A stretch of DNA of 34,495 nucleotides from the IMG/VR virus record IMGVR_UViG_3300009159_002684, positions 1 to 34,495 of that record; one strand, 5' to 3'. Made by a program: the position numbers and the translations under genes. Source of the stretch: a virus. Below the pieces are notes generated by a model. It ran no database searches. It had not been told where the DNA came from and saw only the letters and a program-made list of their open reading frames with translations. Positions 14,636 to 22,019 of the stretch are shown one piece after another (position 1 is the first letter of the stretch; every line of letters begins with the position of its first letter).

Positions 14636-14913
14636 TACCGTGCGATTTTAAACAGTTTACCGGCCGTAGACGCTGGCTTTCCCTTAGATTTTGGTTTCGT
14701 GTCAGCAGGGAACTCTTGATTTAAATAATGCTCGATTAGCGATTGGGAAGTCATTGACTTGACACTAACGTCGTTGAAAGCGTAGAACAATACAGGGCAC
14801 TTGCCCCAGGTGCCATTGCGATAAAACTCTGCAACGTATCGACGGTGCTCTGCATTTTTAGGATTAAAAATCACAGTGGGTCGACGATTCACATCAAGTA
14901 AGGTTTGGCTCAA
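14635..14913 (-). CDS. Conserved small phage protein
   Basis: This 92-aa protein has an N-terminal globular part (VNRRPTVIFNPKNAEHRRYV, then GTWGKCPVLFYAF) and a disordered Lys/Pro/Ser tail. I recall similar hypothetical proteins in marine phages, with no known function. The start is TTG at 14913, supported by AGGAG 7 bp upstream. Its stop overlaps the lysin start (TAATG), so both are co-translated. Confidence 0.75.
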   Translation of the reverse strand: MSQTLLDVNRRPTVIFNPKNAEHRRYVAEFYRNGTWGKCPVLFYAFNDVSVKSMTSQSLIEHYLNQEFPADTKPKSKGKPASTAGKLFKIAR

Positions 14914-14938
14914 TTTAAAACTCCTGGTTGGTTGAAAA

Positions 14939-15388
14939 TTAATTATACACTAAATTACCGCGGTGGGCTTTTTTCTTGTACATTAGTTGATTAAGAGACT
15001 CAAGTATTTGATTGACTGGAACGCTGTGGTGCTTATAGCCATCCATAACACATTCTTTATAATGGTCCGAGGGAAGGTCGTCTTTAACTCCGGGATTCAT
15101 ATAATACACTTCTGCTTCAACTAGCTGGCCCTGGTGTTCCACTGACACTGTGCAACTGTTATAAAAATTTGGATAACCCTCTAGTCTGTCCAGTGCTACG
15201 AGACAGTCTTCGGTGATATCCCATAGCACCCCATCAACCACAGATCCCGGTTCTTCGACAACATCGGCACACCCAGCAAATCGAAAACGCCAATTGGGTA
15301 GCTTGGCTAATCCAAGACAAACGGCCTTAGGACAGCGACTGGCCATTTCGTCTCTATTGGTGTTCATACCATATGCAAAATACAACAT
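14939..15388 (-). CDS. Gamma-glutamylcyclotransferase-like (GGCT/AIG2) protein
   Basis: This 149-aa GGCT-fold protein has the N-terminal substrate loop YFAYGMNTN (3-11) and the catalytic acid in ALDRLEGYP (Glu70). The family converts gamma-glutamyl-amines or gamma-glutamyl amino acids to pyroglutamate or 5-oxoproline-type products. In phages the substrate is unknown; it could be gamma-glutamyl-linked DNA modifications or host metabolites. The length fits the family. The start overlaps the upstream stop as TAATG. Confidence 0.88.
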   Translation of the reverse strand: MLYFAYGMNTNRDEMASRCPKAVCLGLAKLPNWRFRFAGCADVVEEPGSVVDGVLWDITEDCLVALDRLEGYPNFYNSCTVSVEHQGQLVEAEVYYMNPGVKDDLPSDHYKECVMDGYKHHSVPVNQILESLNQLMYKKKAHRGNLVYN

Positions 15389-15765
15389 TACTGATGGGCC
15401 TCTAAATTAGTTAAGTAAGTTTCAAGATCGTTACCGTGCAATTGTAACATAATTGCGGTGACTTCGTCAAATATAACCACATTCTTAATGTGGGCAATAT
15501 AATACGGGTAATGTATGTGGCGTTCTAACAATAGTAGTACTTTGGGTGTAATACTTTTTGGCAGTGTAAACTTGTAATTGCTCAGTTTCAACTTTTCGGA
15601 TAAGAACTTGTACCCGGGCTTGGTTAGCCGCATACTCAAGTGGTTTGAAGGATTAAAGAATATTGACAGTCTGGCATCACCGCCCCAGACATCAAACGGA
15701 AGTTCGGCACCTTGTTGCCTAAGTAACGCGATCCATTCTTCCTGATTAAGGGTAGATTTGATCAC
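15388..15765 (-). CDS. Conserved phage protein, unknown function
   Basis: This 125-aa protein has an N-terminal part with DVWGGDARLSIFFNP and a C-terminal part with HIHYPYYIAHIKNVVIFDEV then AIMLQLHGNDLETYL. I recall a similar C-terminal block in phage proteins, of unknown role. The start is GTG at 15765 with a weak ribosome-binding site, overlapping the upstream gene by 20 bp. It is coupled downstream by TAATG to the GGCT-like gene. Confidence 0.72.
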   Translation of the reverse strand: MIKSTLNQEEWIALLRQQGAELPFDVWGGDARLSIFFNPSNHLSMRLTKPGYKFLSEKLKLSNYKFTLPKSITPKVLLLLERHIHYPYYIAHIKNVVIFDEVTAIMLQLHGNDLETYLTNLEAHQ

Positions 15766-16033
15766 CGGCTTTAAGCAAGACTACAGTAAATTTCTCACTC
15801 TTGTACAGACTGTTTAATTTCTTGGCCAAGTTGATTGCGTGTCCGGGATTACTAAAGGAGACCTTTTTGTATTTTGGTCCGGGGTACGAGACAAGAATGT
15901 TGCTAGTTTTAAGATTTATGGGCTTGTTATCATAGAACACAGCCCAGATGCCTTCACTGTTTAAAACTTGGTCACATTTGTACGTAGTCTTATTAAGATG
16001 TTCTAAAATAACAGTTGGCTTTGGTCTTGACAT
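15746..16033 (-). CDS. Small basic phage protein
   Basis: This 95-aa basic protein of beta-strand character is rich in Lys, Ser and Asn (ILVSYPGPKYKKVSFSNPGH, then AINLAKKLNSLYK). The alternating strand-helix layout suggests a small alpha/beta fold repeated in phage accessory genes; similar lengths and composition are seen in the neighbour at 16094-16558. No function is recognised. Confidence 0.7.
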   Translation of the reverse strand: MSRPKPTVILEHLNKTTYKCDQVLNSEGIWAVFYDNKPINLKTSNILVSYPGPKYKKVSFSNPGHAINLAKKLNSLYKSEKFTVVLLKAGDQIYP

Positions 16034-16054
16034 AATATGCTCTCTCGATACATT

Positions 16055-16062
16055 TATTTATC
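16055..16062 (-). promoter_or_regulatory. Late-promoter-like octamer GATAAATA
   Basis: GATAAATA on the minus strand, 22 bp before the ATG at 16033, is one base from the T4 late promoter octamer TATAAATA. It is a lone weak candidate in a 60-bp gap with no other clear element. Confidence 0.35.
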
Positions 16063-16093
16063 ACAATTTTATGCGTACTTAACTACTTTTGTC

Positions 16094-16558
16094 TTAGGCC
16101 AACCCAACTAATTTAGTAAGAGCCTCGGTTTCTGATTTGTAGGGTCCAAAATATGGATATCTATTTATTGTTATGCTTTTAGGGCAGAACTGGTTCTCCC
16201 AGTGATCATCTATTTTAACTACATAGTAACCAGCACAATAAAAGCTCTTACTTTTTGCGGCTTTGGTATAGAAAGGCAGTTTACGCCGTACATCGTAGAG
16301 CTCGTTGAACGGGGTACAATCCACTGGAAAATCGTAGATATTGTTGCTGTTATCTACAATTTTTTTGTCTTTTCCGCCTTTGTTTACACGGATATTATAC
16401 TTGGTGCTCAGTAGTTTAAAATTAACAAATTTTTCTCTGGCAGAACCTTTGACTAGAAAGACTCCGTCGGGCGATGCTTGGATGGTGGCAACTTTTTGAC
16501 CACCATCCTCAACAATCCAAAATTTATTCTTGATAATTGGTTTAGCTTCTAGCATCAT
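16094..16558 (-). CDS. Hypothetical phage protein
   Basis: This 154-aa basic, strand-rich protein has VEDGGQKVATIQASPDGVF and a C-terminal YCAGYYVVKIDDHW then FGPYKSETEALTKL, which looks like a small alpha/beta unit as in the neighbour at 15746-16033. No known family is recognised. The start overlaps the upstream stop as ATGA; a second ATG directly follows in frame. Confidence 0.7.
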   Translation of the reverse strand: MMLEAKPIIKNKFWIVEDGGQKVATIQASPDGVFLVKGSAREKFVNFKLLSTKYNIRVNKGGKDKKIVDNSNNIYDFPVDCTPFNELYDVRRKLPFYTKAAKSKSFYCAGYYVVKIDDHWENQFCPKSITINRYPYFGPYKSETEALTKLVGLA

Positions 16559-16761
16559 TTCTTATTCTTTCGTTGTTTAATTATTTTGATACCTTTGTAT
16601 AAAGGCCAGTCTTTAAGTACAGAATCTTTATGTCCTGTAGCGATACAAAATTTTTGAAAATCGCTTTCCTCTAGTAGGATAGTGTCAATGGGAATTTCTC
16701 TAGCACCAGCGGTTCTAATTTCCAATTCTAGTCTAGACAATATTTCTTTTTGATCAATCAT
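16555..16761 (-). CDS. Small phage protein, unknown function
   Basis: This 68-aa protein is helical at the N-terminus (QKEILSRLELEIR) and basic at the C-terminus (IKIIKQRKNKK). ATGA overlaps on both sides tie it to the translational chain from 17211 down to 16094. No recognisable motif is present. Confidence 0.65.
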   Translation of the reverse strand: MIDQKEILSRLELEIRTAGAREIPIDTILLEESDFQKFCIATGHKDSVLKDWPLYKGIKIIKQRKNKK

Positions 16762-16988
16762 TGTGCTTTTAAAATATCAAAGGTTAATTCATAGTTGTAC
16801 ATATAAGCCACTGGTTTGAGCCAACCTGCATTGATTGCAGTGACAAAGATGCTTTTGTATTCAGCAGGACAGTTATTGCCGATTTCAAATCCAGCACGAC
16901 AAAACTGAGTCAATCCATCAGTAATCACAAAGTTAGGATCGCCTGGTTTAATGGCAATAACGTTACTCTGGTGCTGAGTAAAAGACAT
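16758..16988 (-). CDS. Small phage protein, unknown function
   Basis: This 76-aa protein starts at ATG 16988, directly after the upstream stop, with GAAGAG about 7 bp before it. A TTG at 17003 would add 5 residues. Motifs seen are NVIAIKPGDPNFVITDG and FRAGFEIGNN-like CRAGFEIGN. No family is recognised. Confidence 0.65.
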   Translation of the reverse strand: MSFTQHQSNVIAIKPGDPNFVITDGLTQFCRAGFEIGNNCPAEYKSIFVTAINAGWLKPVAYMYNYELTFDILKAQ

Positions 16989-16989
16989 A

Positions 16990-17211
16990 TCACTCTTCCC
17001 CAAAGAATTTGATAATCAAATTAAGTGCGTCAATGAGCTTGATGTTACCTGCTACATCATCAGGGTGCAGCCAATAACCATCCGGATTATTTTCTGTCCT
17101 GGGATTCTTCCGCCAGTCTTTTAATTCTTTCTTGAGATACCCACGGTACTCTTTAAGATTTAATACCGTAATACGATCTGCTACTATAGCGTCTAATTCA
17201 ATTTTTTTCAT
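16990..17211 (-). CDS. Small phage protein, unknown function
   Basis: This 73-aa protein is charged, with basic and Trp-containing helices (LKEYRGYLKKELKDWRKN) and WLHPDDVAGNIKLIDAL. The start overlaps the exonuclease stop as ATGA, so it is coupled to it. A role as a nuclease accessory is only suggested by position. Confidence 0.68.
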   Translation of the reverse strand: MKKIELDAIVADRITVLNLKEYRGYLKKELKDWRKNPRTENNPDGYWLHPDDVAGNIKLIDALNLIIKFFGEE

Positions 17212-18197
17212 ACTGGGTAACTCGCACTTAAGAATTCGGCAAAACTAGTAGCATTATCGCTGATTCGATTAAGCTCGTACTTGCCGCAGAATTTAAGAAA
17301 TTGTGCGCCAATCATTGGGCGGCTCAGCGGCATACTGCCATTGGCAATGGTTTCTGCAATAAGCATTTTAATGTGTTCGGGCTGTGCAGTTAAGTCGATC
17401 AATTGACGATTGCGTTGATAATCATCAAGCACTTTATGTTCTTCGCCATTGTGGTCGGTCCAACGTTGCAACATTAGATTGTTCCAAGAGAATCCACCTC
17501 GATCCATATCGGCAAATGCTTCTTCAAGGCCAACTTTGTTTTTACTGCCCTTGGTACGCACACCGGGATAAGCAGAGAAGACATTGTCACTGCTATCGCC
17601 ACGCATACATTTTTCAAATAGAATAAATTTAGGATCGGGAATCTTCTTGGGCTCTTTAGTTTTCTTGTCGATAACTAGTTTACCTTTTTTGTCGAAGATT
17701 CCTTCAAGAGTGTGGAGTTCATCAGCGATTCCGTTATACTGGCGGACATTGGGTGCGAGCAATTGATAGAAGTCAGTGTCACTGCTAACGATGACGTGTT
17801 GATCCTCACGATGTGCTTGTATCCACCCTGCCACCAAGTCATCTGCTTCCAATTGCCCGTGCTGGAGTACAGTACAATTTGTGCGCTCTTGTAGGAATGA
17901 CTTAAGGGCATCAAATGCTTCCCAAAAGAGGCGATCTTCTTCCGCTTCTGTTTCGGTAAGTGAGGCCCTAGCCACTGCTCGATTCTTTTTATAAGGTTCA
18001 TAAAAATCCTTGCGCCAGCTACGCCCCTCTAAGCAGAAAACCACGTGGTCGGCTTTCTGTTCACGCCAGGCTTTATTAACACTGGCTAAGGTTACGTGTA
18101 TGGCAAAACCTAGACGGTCCCAAGTGTCGCTTTGACGACTTGCGCTATGTCTAGCACGAAAGAAAGTATTAGCAGTGTCTACGATTAAATATTTCAT
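17208..18197 (-). CDS. 5'-3' exonuclease (T4 RNase H / FEN-type)
   Basis: This 329-aa structure-specific 5' nuclease, as in T4 RNase H and T5 exonuclease, removes RNA primers and flaps at the replication fork. The N-terminal MKYLIVDTANTFFRARH has the first metal-binding Asp. The KNRAV region and LEADDLVAGW followed by VIVSSDTDFYQLL hold the further acidic cluster typical of the family. I start it at ATG 18197; an upstream in-frame extension to 18323 runs into the promoter and the upstream gene. A strong promoter (TTGACA-17-TATTAT) lies directly upstream. The downstream gene overlaps by 4 bp. Confidence 0.93.
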   Translation of the reverse strand: MKYLIVDTANTFFRARHSASRQSDTWDRLGFAIHVTLASVNKAWREQKADHVVFCLEGRSWRKDFYEPYKKNRAVARASLTETEAEEDRLFWEAFDALKSFLQERTNCTVLQHGQLEADDLVAGWIQAHREDQHVIVSSDTDFYQLLAPNVRQYNGIADELHTLEGIFDKKGKLVIDKKTKEPKKIPDPKFILFEKCMRGDSSDNVFSAYPGVRTKGSKNKVGLEEAFADMDRGGFSWNNLMLQRWTDHNGEEHKVLDDYQRNRQLIDLTAQPEHIKMLIAETIANGSMPLSRPMIGAQFLKFCGKYELNRISDNATSFAEFLSASYPV

Positions 18198-18203
18198 AGA
18201 GTA

Positions 18204-18232
18204 ATAATAGCATATTACCCTGGGCTTGTCAA
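18204..18232 (-). promoter_or_regulatory. Strong sigma70-like promoter of the exonuclease gene
   Basis: TTGACA (18227-18232), 17 bp, TATTAT (18204-18209), with TGC just before the -10, on the minus strand. It overlaps the stop of the preceding gene and ends 6 bp before the exonuclease ATG, so the leader would be nearly absent. Confidence 0.82.
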
Positions 18233-18633
18233 CTGATTTCTGCGCGACCGCCGCCAATATCTTTCCGAACGGTCTGTCTTGGGTTGTTGGCTTCGTACTG
18301 CTCATAGGTTTCCAAAACGACATTTCGGCAAACGTCCTGGAACCACCGGTCGACTATCTCGTTTTCGGGCTCGTTAACTTTAACTTGATATCCAGATCGG
18401 ACCAACTGTGCCAGGAACTTGTCGTTCCAATCTAATTCAAATGCACCTTGTCCGATGTTCTCTGGATCGATGTCTACACTTAAGATGCCAACCCAGGGCT
18501 CGCCCTTTTCGTTGGCAATGTCTTTTGATGTTTTCTTTGTAGCCTTGGGTTCTCTGACCTTGGGTGCAGGCTCTGCTTTGACTGGCTCGGGCGTTACTTT
18601 GTCCTTGCCAAATAGTTTATTGAATAGTCCCAT
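18229..18633 (-). CDS. Conserved T4-like phage protein
   Basis: This 134-aa protein has a basic, Pro/Lys/Ala-rich N-terminus after MGLFNKLFGK, then a conserved body (ELDWNDKFLAQLVRSGYQ, DRWFQDVCRNVVLETYEQY) that I recall in cyanophage hypothetical proteins. The start is ATG 18633 with AGGA 6 bp upstream, rather than the GTG at 18636. No catalytic residues are recognised. Confidence 0.8.
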   Translation of the reverse strand: MGLFNKLFGKDKVTPEPVKAEPAPKVREPKATKKTSKDIANEKGEPWVGILSVDIDPENIGQGAFELDWNDKFLAQLVRSGYQVKVNEPENEIVDRWFQDVCRNVVLETYEQYEANNPRQTVRKDIGGGRAEIS

Positions 18634-18642
18634 CACATTTCC

Positions 18643-18996
18643 TTACTTAACAAGATGTTGTGCCAACACCATTAAACTTAACCAAACCCAAATAGTATTA
18701 AAGCCAACTAGTGTGGGCAACAATTTTTTGTTACTAGCCCATATTAAAGTTAAACTGGTTGCCAGCGTTAAAAAGTACAACCACCAAATTTGAATACCAA
18801 ATACCAATCCTGGTATAATAATTATGGCTTTAGCAACCCAGCTGGCAAATTCTACTATGTTGTAGTTGGTCCAGTATTCGCGAGTAAACCACATACTGTA
18901 GCACTCACGAATCTTTGACAATCCACTATGACTATAGACACCACCAATTAAAACTAGCCACACCAAGGTGGCTATAATAATTTGATCACTAGTCAT
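18643..18996 (-). CDS. Four-helix membrane protein
   Basis: This 117-aa protein has hydrophobic segments at about 5-20, 47-63, 67-85 and 92-112, so it is an inner-membrane protein with four likely passes. Conserved-looking polar loops are WFTREYWTNYN and SNKKLL. The family is unknown. The start overlaps the QueE stop (TAATG), which ties it to the deazaguanine genes by expression but not necessarily by function. A transporter or holin-like role cannot be shown. Confidence 0.75.
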   Translation of the reverse strand: MTSDQIIIATLVWLVLIGGVYSHSGLSKIRECYSMWFTREYWTNYNIVEFASWVAKAIIIIPGLVFGIQIWWLYFLTLATSLTLIWASNKKLLPTLVGFNTIWVWLSLMVLAQHLVK

Positions 18997-19844
18997 TAAG
19001 TGCCCCAGGCGTTCTTGAACAGCGGCACCTGCAATCTGTCGCTGTAACGATAGCCTCGCTTCATTGCAAGCTCTGCGACGCGGCGATTATTAAGAGAGTA
19101 TACGCTTTCAACTCCACCAACAGGCATAAGATACACAGGACCTTTAAAGCCTGCACGACGATATTCTTGTACAGCACGATCTGCATCAATAACATCCTCC
19201 TGTGTGGCTACTACTAATTTTAAGTAAGCATAACCAACGTCTTCATAATCGCAAACAATCTCTGGACAAATGGCCTCTTCCCACTTCTCACCACTGCAAG
19301 GCAGTTTAGCACTGACACTGAAAGTGATTTCTCTACCTGGTTGCTCAGCAAGCCAAATACGCAAGTAGTTTTTAAAATTACCGCTTAATTTTTGAGTGCC
19401 ATTGGTTTCAAATGTAATTTCAGTTAATGGTGTCATACAGGGCTGGTCTAGTAGATCAGGATAAGCACGTTGCCAACCCAGTAATGGCTCTCCGCCTGTG
19501 ATAACAAGATGTTCTTTTTTCCACTCTCCGTATGGAAGCGTCTTAACAATATCTTTGGCAAGACCTTCTACAGCAACCATTGGGCTAAGATCCTTAAACA
19601 TTGGATCCCAGCTGGCGTAACTATCACATCCAGTTTTAACCAACGGAAGTTCGTTATAGTTGTTAAACATATGAACAACCTGGGAGATTTCTTCTCGCTC
19701 TGTGCTCAACTCACCTCTGGGCATACCAAATCCACCACAGGTAAAGTTGCAACCAAATGTGCGTAAGAACACACTAGGAACACCCATATAGCGTCCTTCA
19801 CCTTGAATGCTGTAGAACAGCTCTGCTACTTTGAGTTTACTCAT
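18996..19844 (-). CDS. queE: 7-carboxy-7-deazaguanine synthase QueE (radical SAM)
   Basis: This enzyme converts carboxy-tetrahydropterin to 7-carboxy-7-deazaguanine. The 282-aa protein has FYSIQGEGRYMGVPSVFLR and the radical-SAM GGEPLLG motif (ITGGEPLL). The cysteine triad is unusual: C32-x3-C36 (FGCNFTCGGF), then C73 in TGCDSYASWDP, which matches the WCDT-YAW part of canonical QueE. About 36 residues are therefore inserted between the second and third cysteines. It is larger than the usual roughly 210-225 aa. It is coupled by ATGA to the MazG-like gene and TAATG to the membrane protein. With FolE, QueD and DpdA it belongs to a predicted 7-deazaguanine DNA-modification route. Confidence 0.9.
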   Translation of the reverse strand: MSKLKVAELFYSIQGEGRYMGVPSVFLRTFGCNFTCGGFGMPRGELSTEREEISQVVHMFNNYNELPLVKTGCDSYASWDPMFKDLSPMVAVEGLAKDIVKTLPYGEWKKEHLVITGGEPLLGWQRAYPDLLDQPCMTPLTEITFETNGTQKLSGNFKNYLRIWLAEQPGREITFSVSAKLPCSGEKWEEAICPEIVCDYEDVGYAYLKLVVATQEDVIDADRAVQEYRRAGFKGPVYLMPVGGVESVYSLNNRRVAELAMKRGYRYSDRLQVPLFKNAWGT

Positions 19845-20128
19845 ACTTGAATTTCGCTTTCAAAAATATTAGACCATTGTTTAAGTTTTGCAATTTTATT
19901 ATTCGATGCAGTGAGTACTTCATCTTTGTCAACTAGGTTATGGTCAATACACAGGTTGATCATTGCCTGTAAGTCGCCTAGTTCTTCTGCCAAGTGTTGT
20001 CTGTTAGTCAACGGTTTACCTGGCTTAAAGTTGTCTAGGCCAAATCGACTAATTTTACTAACAGCAACAATTACCTCTGCACACTCTTCTTGTGTAATGT
20101 CAAGGATTTCTTTTTCTTTTGAATTCAT
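19841..20128 (-). CDS. MazG-like nucleotide pyrophosphohydrolase
   Basis: This 95-aa all-alpha NTP pyrophosphohydrolase fold has metal ligands EECAE (E15, E18) and EELGD (E49, D52), the E-x2-E ... E-x2-D pattern of MazG-type enzymes. Such enzymes hydrolyse nucleoside triphosphates to monophosphates and pyrophosphate. In phages they can reset host nucleotide alarmones or help set dNTP or modified-nucleotide pools. It is coupled to queE by ATGA and sits between queD and queE, so a role in the modified-base pathway is worth testing. Confidence 0.85.
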   Translation of the reverse strand: MNSKEKEILDITQEECAEVIVAVSKISRFGLDNFKPGKPLTNRQHLAEELGDLQAMINLCIDHNLVDKDEVLTASNNKIAKLKQWSNIFESEIQV

Positions 20129-20129
20129 A

Positions 20130-20324
20130 TTAGCTTCCGCAATCTATACGCCAGGGGCAAGTTGATAACATTTGTGTACTACAGTCATCCTCACCAAAAC
20201 AACTAGGTTGGTGTGTACGCTTTAATCTAATTACTGTATGTATCCGGCGCCGTTCTTCGCTATCACCAAACCCTGTATTACAGAGCTTGGCTTCTTCGTT
20301 TAATAGATCTTGTAGATTAGGCAA
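20130..20324 (-). CDS. Cys-rich small conserved phage protein
   Basis: This 64-aa protein has cysteines at about 15, 42, 48, 56 and 62 (QPSCFGEDDCSTQMLSTCPW), which may bind zinc or an Fe-S cluster. It starts with TTG at 20324, with GAGGA 8 bp upstream, overlapping the end of queD by 8 bp. The placement inside queD-MazG-queE suggests a link to deazaguanine synthesis, but no family is recognised. Confidence 0.65.
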   Translation of the reverse strand: MPNLQDLLNEEAKLCNTGFGDSEERRRIHTVIRLKRTHQPSCFGEDDCSTQMLSTCPWRIDCGS

Positions 20325-20871
20325 ACAAGTCCTCGTTCCATTCGCGATGGCCTTCGCGGAAAGCCATATTGGACTGTGTCTCTCTGACTTCTACACGATA
20401 GCACCACAAACGCTTGGCTTCACCCTCGCCCCACATCTCGGGAATGTAAACTCCATTGACATACTTGTAGAGCATATCACTAAGACCTTCACAACCTAGT
20501 TTAGGCAGTACTACAATCTTGGCCATATTCTTTTCTTGTAGCAGTTGGAATGTGGGCATATCAGGATCATCTGCGGCTACAATCAGCGTGTGATCAAATT
20601 GATCTTCTAGGATCTTTTTAAGTTCTTTTAGGCCACCGTAGTCCGCGGCCCAGTTACGAACGTCTAGGTCGTTGGTACCAAAGTAAAACTTCATTGAGAA
20701 GCTGTACCCGTGAATTAGGTTGCAATGACTGTCAGCTCGCCACTGACGATACGCACAAGGAAAAGCATCGTGATACTCTTTGGTGCTGGTATATTTGTAA
20801 CTGACTGGACCCACGTAAGGAAGGTTGTCTTCTAAGTGTCTGATTAAATCAGCTGTTGATGATTTTGCCAT
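20317..20871 (-). CDS. queD: QueD-type 6-carboxytetrahydropterin synthase
   Basis: This 184-aa T-fold enzyme should convert dihydroneopterin triphosphate (FolE product) to 6-carboxy-tetrahydropterin. The SHCNLIHGYSF block has the catalytic Cys50 and His54, and DHTLIV (about 93-98) is the family active-site His. The second zinc His of canonical HGH is Tyr56 here, and the usual first His position aligns to Cys39 or Tyr41, so the metal site is altered or its ligands are elsewhere. Some bacterial QueDs also carry HGY, so this may be a subfamily trait. An extended -10 promoter and AGGAG lie upstream. It is followed by the small Cys-rich gene, MazG-like and queE. Confidence 0.88.
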   Translation of the reverse strand: MAKSSTADLIRHLEDNLPYVGPVSYKYTSTKEYHDAFPCAYRQWRADSHCNLIHGYSFSMKFYFGTNDLDVRNWAADYGGLKELKKILEDQFDHTLIVAADDPDMPTFQLLQEKNMAKIVVLPKLGCEGLSDMLYKYVNGVYIPEMWGEGEAKRLWCYRVEVRETQSNMAFREGHREWNEDLFA

Positions 20872-20888
20872 TATTTTCTCCTATGTTA

Positions 20889-20894
20889 ATTATA
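20889..20894 (-). promoter_or_regulatory. Extended -10 promoter of queD
   Basis: TATGCTATAAT on the minus strand gives a TGN-extended consensus -10, 18 bp before the queD ATG. No good -35 is seen at 16-18 bp. The 81-bp gap to the upstream gene is otherwise without a clear element apart from ACTAAATA at 20950-20957. Confidence 0.65.
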
Positions 20895-20952
20895 GCATAG
20901 GCAGCAGAATTTGTATAGCGGGTTGATGCTCGGAGGCCGCTTTGACATCTAT

Positions 20953-21288
20953 TTAGTATTGTTTTTCAAGTTGATCCAAATGTTCTTGAAAATTATGCTG
21001 TTCAATATCATCTAAAAATTTAATCAAGAACATACTGGCCGCACTGGCATCAGCGCCATCAAAGTGCAACCTGGTTCCACCGGTCCCGTCCTGTCTATGA
21101 TAACAGAACTTGCCCTTACCATAACGAACACGATGTTTTACGTGTTCGCGTCCTCGATTATCCCAGACCGTGTCTTTGAACACTTCTCCGCCAACTAGCC
21201 TATACCATTCAATCATTTCTTCAGTTAGACTGCGGACTTCAATGTGTATTGGGTAGTGTACTTTACAGCCTGGCGGAAGTGGAATCAT
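20953..21288 (-). CDS. Hypothetical phage protein
   Basis: This 111-aa basic protein starts at ATG 21288 (MIPLPPGCKVHYPIHIEV), which overlaps the upstream stop as ATGA. It is strand-rich with an Arg/His/Lys centre (NRGREHVKHRVRYGKG) and a C-terminal helix. It may form a unit with the cupin gene before it. No recognised catalytic signature is present. Confidence 0.68.
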   Translation of the reverse strand: MIPLPPGCKVHYPIHIEVRSLTEEMIEWYRLVGGEVFKDTVWDNRGREHVKHRVRYGKGKFCYHRQDGTGGTRLHFDGADASAASMFLIKFLDDIEQHNFQEHLDQLEKQY

Positions 21289-21746
21289 TTTACGGCTCTC
21301 TCGGTAAGGTATTGTTCGTTTTGAATCCATTTGTTTTTAACTAGGAATCCCCATTCGCGTTGTTGAGGACCAGGCATAAACAATGTCCAACATTCTATAC
21401 TAGGATCTAATTCAATGCGATGGTAACTAGTTGCTTCGCATATTCTAAAACTGCCCGGACCTCTCCATTTTGCAATCTCTCCAATCTTTAATCCTTGATC
21501 ATTAAATTGCGGAATCCATTCCCAATATCCGCCTTTTAGGATAATAGTAGCATAAGGCCAAGGATGGTCGTGGACATCATCGGGATCTGATTTAAGAAAC
21601 CTATGAAGAAATATGTTAAATGGAAACCAAGTTCTATCTTTAAGAAAGAGATAATACCGCTCAAGGTAAGGCTCATTGTTTATCCTATCCATTACAATAC
21701 GTTTACGACCCAGGCTGTCAAGCCAATTTAAGAATGCTTTTTTCAT
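21285..21746 (-). CDS. Cupin-like protein
   Basis: This 153-aa cupin-fold candidate has DDVHDHPWPYATIILKGGYW (about 54-73), which matches the first cupin motif with two metal-binding histidines and the GG turn. ATSYHRIELD (about 104-113) offers the later His of the second motif, and aromatic residues line the strands. The family includes dioxygenases and sugar isomerases; the reaction here is unknown. It is coupled to both neighbours by ATGA. Confidence 0.78.
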   Translation of the reverse strand: MKKAFLNWLDSLGRKRIVMDRINNEPYLERYYLFLKDRTWFPFNIFLHRFLKSDPDDVHDHPWPYATIILKGGYWEWIPQFNDQGLKIGEIAKWRGPGSFRICEATSYHRIELDPSIECWTLFMPGPQQREWGFLVKNKWIQNEQYLTERAVK

Positions 21747-22018
21747 TCAGTACTCTTTAGTAAATGAAAGCTAATTAGTTTTCCTAGTTCTCGATCAAAG
21801 TTCTTCTTATTATCAGGAATGACATAGTAACTAGGACGATGATGATTCTCTGTTTTAATGGCAATAATGTATCCACCGGTAGCTTTAGTAACACCAATGG
21901 TGTAATTGGGTGCTATATCATTGCCGCCTAATGAAATAGTGTCAATGCTCATAGGTCCGAGACTGTACGAGCCCGATGAACCAGTGATACCAATTGTGCT
22001 CATATTGATCATACTCAT
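21743..22018 (-). CDS. Small Gly/Ser-rich phage protein
   Basis: This 91-aa protein has a Gly/Ser/Thr/Ile-rich first half (STIGITGSSGSYSLGPMSID) resembling small structural beta-repeat segments, and a second half with NHHRPSYYVIPDNKK and a C-terminal helix. It resembles, in style only, the protein at 29793-30143. It may be virion-associated. AGGA precedes the ATG. Function is unknown. Confidence 0.65.
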   Translation of the reverse strand: MSMINMSTIGITGSSGSYSLGPMSIDTISLGGNDIAPNYTIGVTKATGGYIIAIKTENHHRPSYYVIPDNKKNFDRELGKLISFHLLKSTE

Positions 22019-22019
22019 A

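Noticed and set aside
18198-18323. N-terminal extension of the exonuclease to 18323
   Set aside because: It covers the promoter and the end of the upstream gene, and the conserved family N-terminus starts at MKYLIVD (18197).
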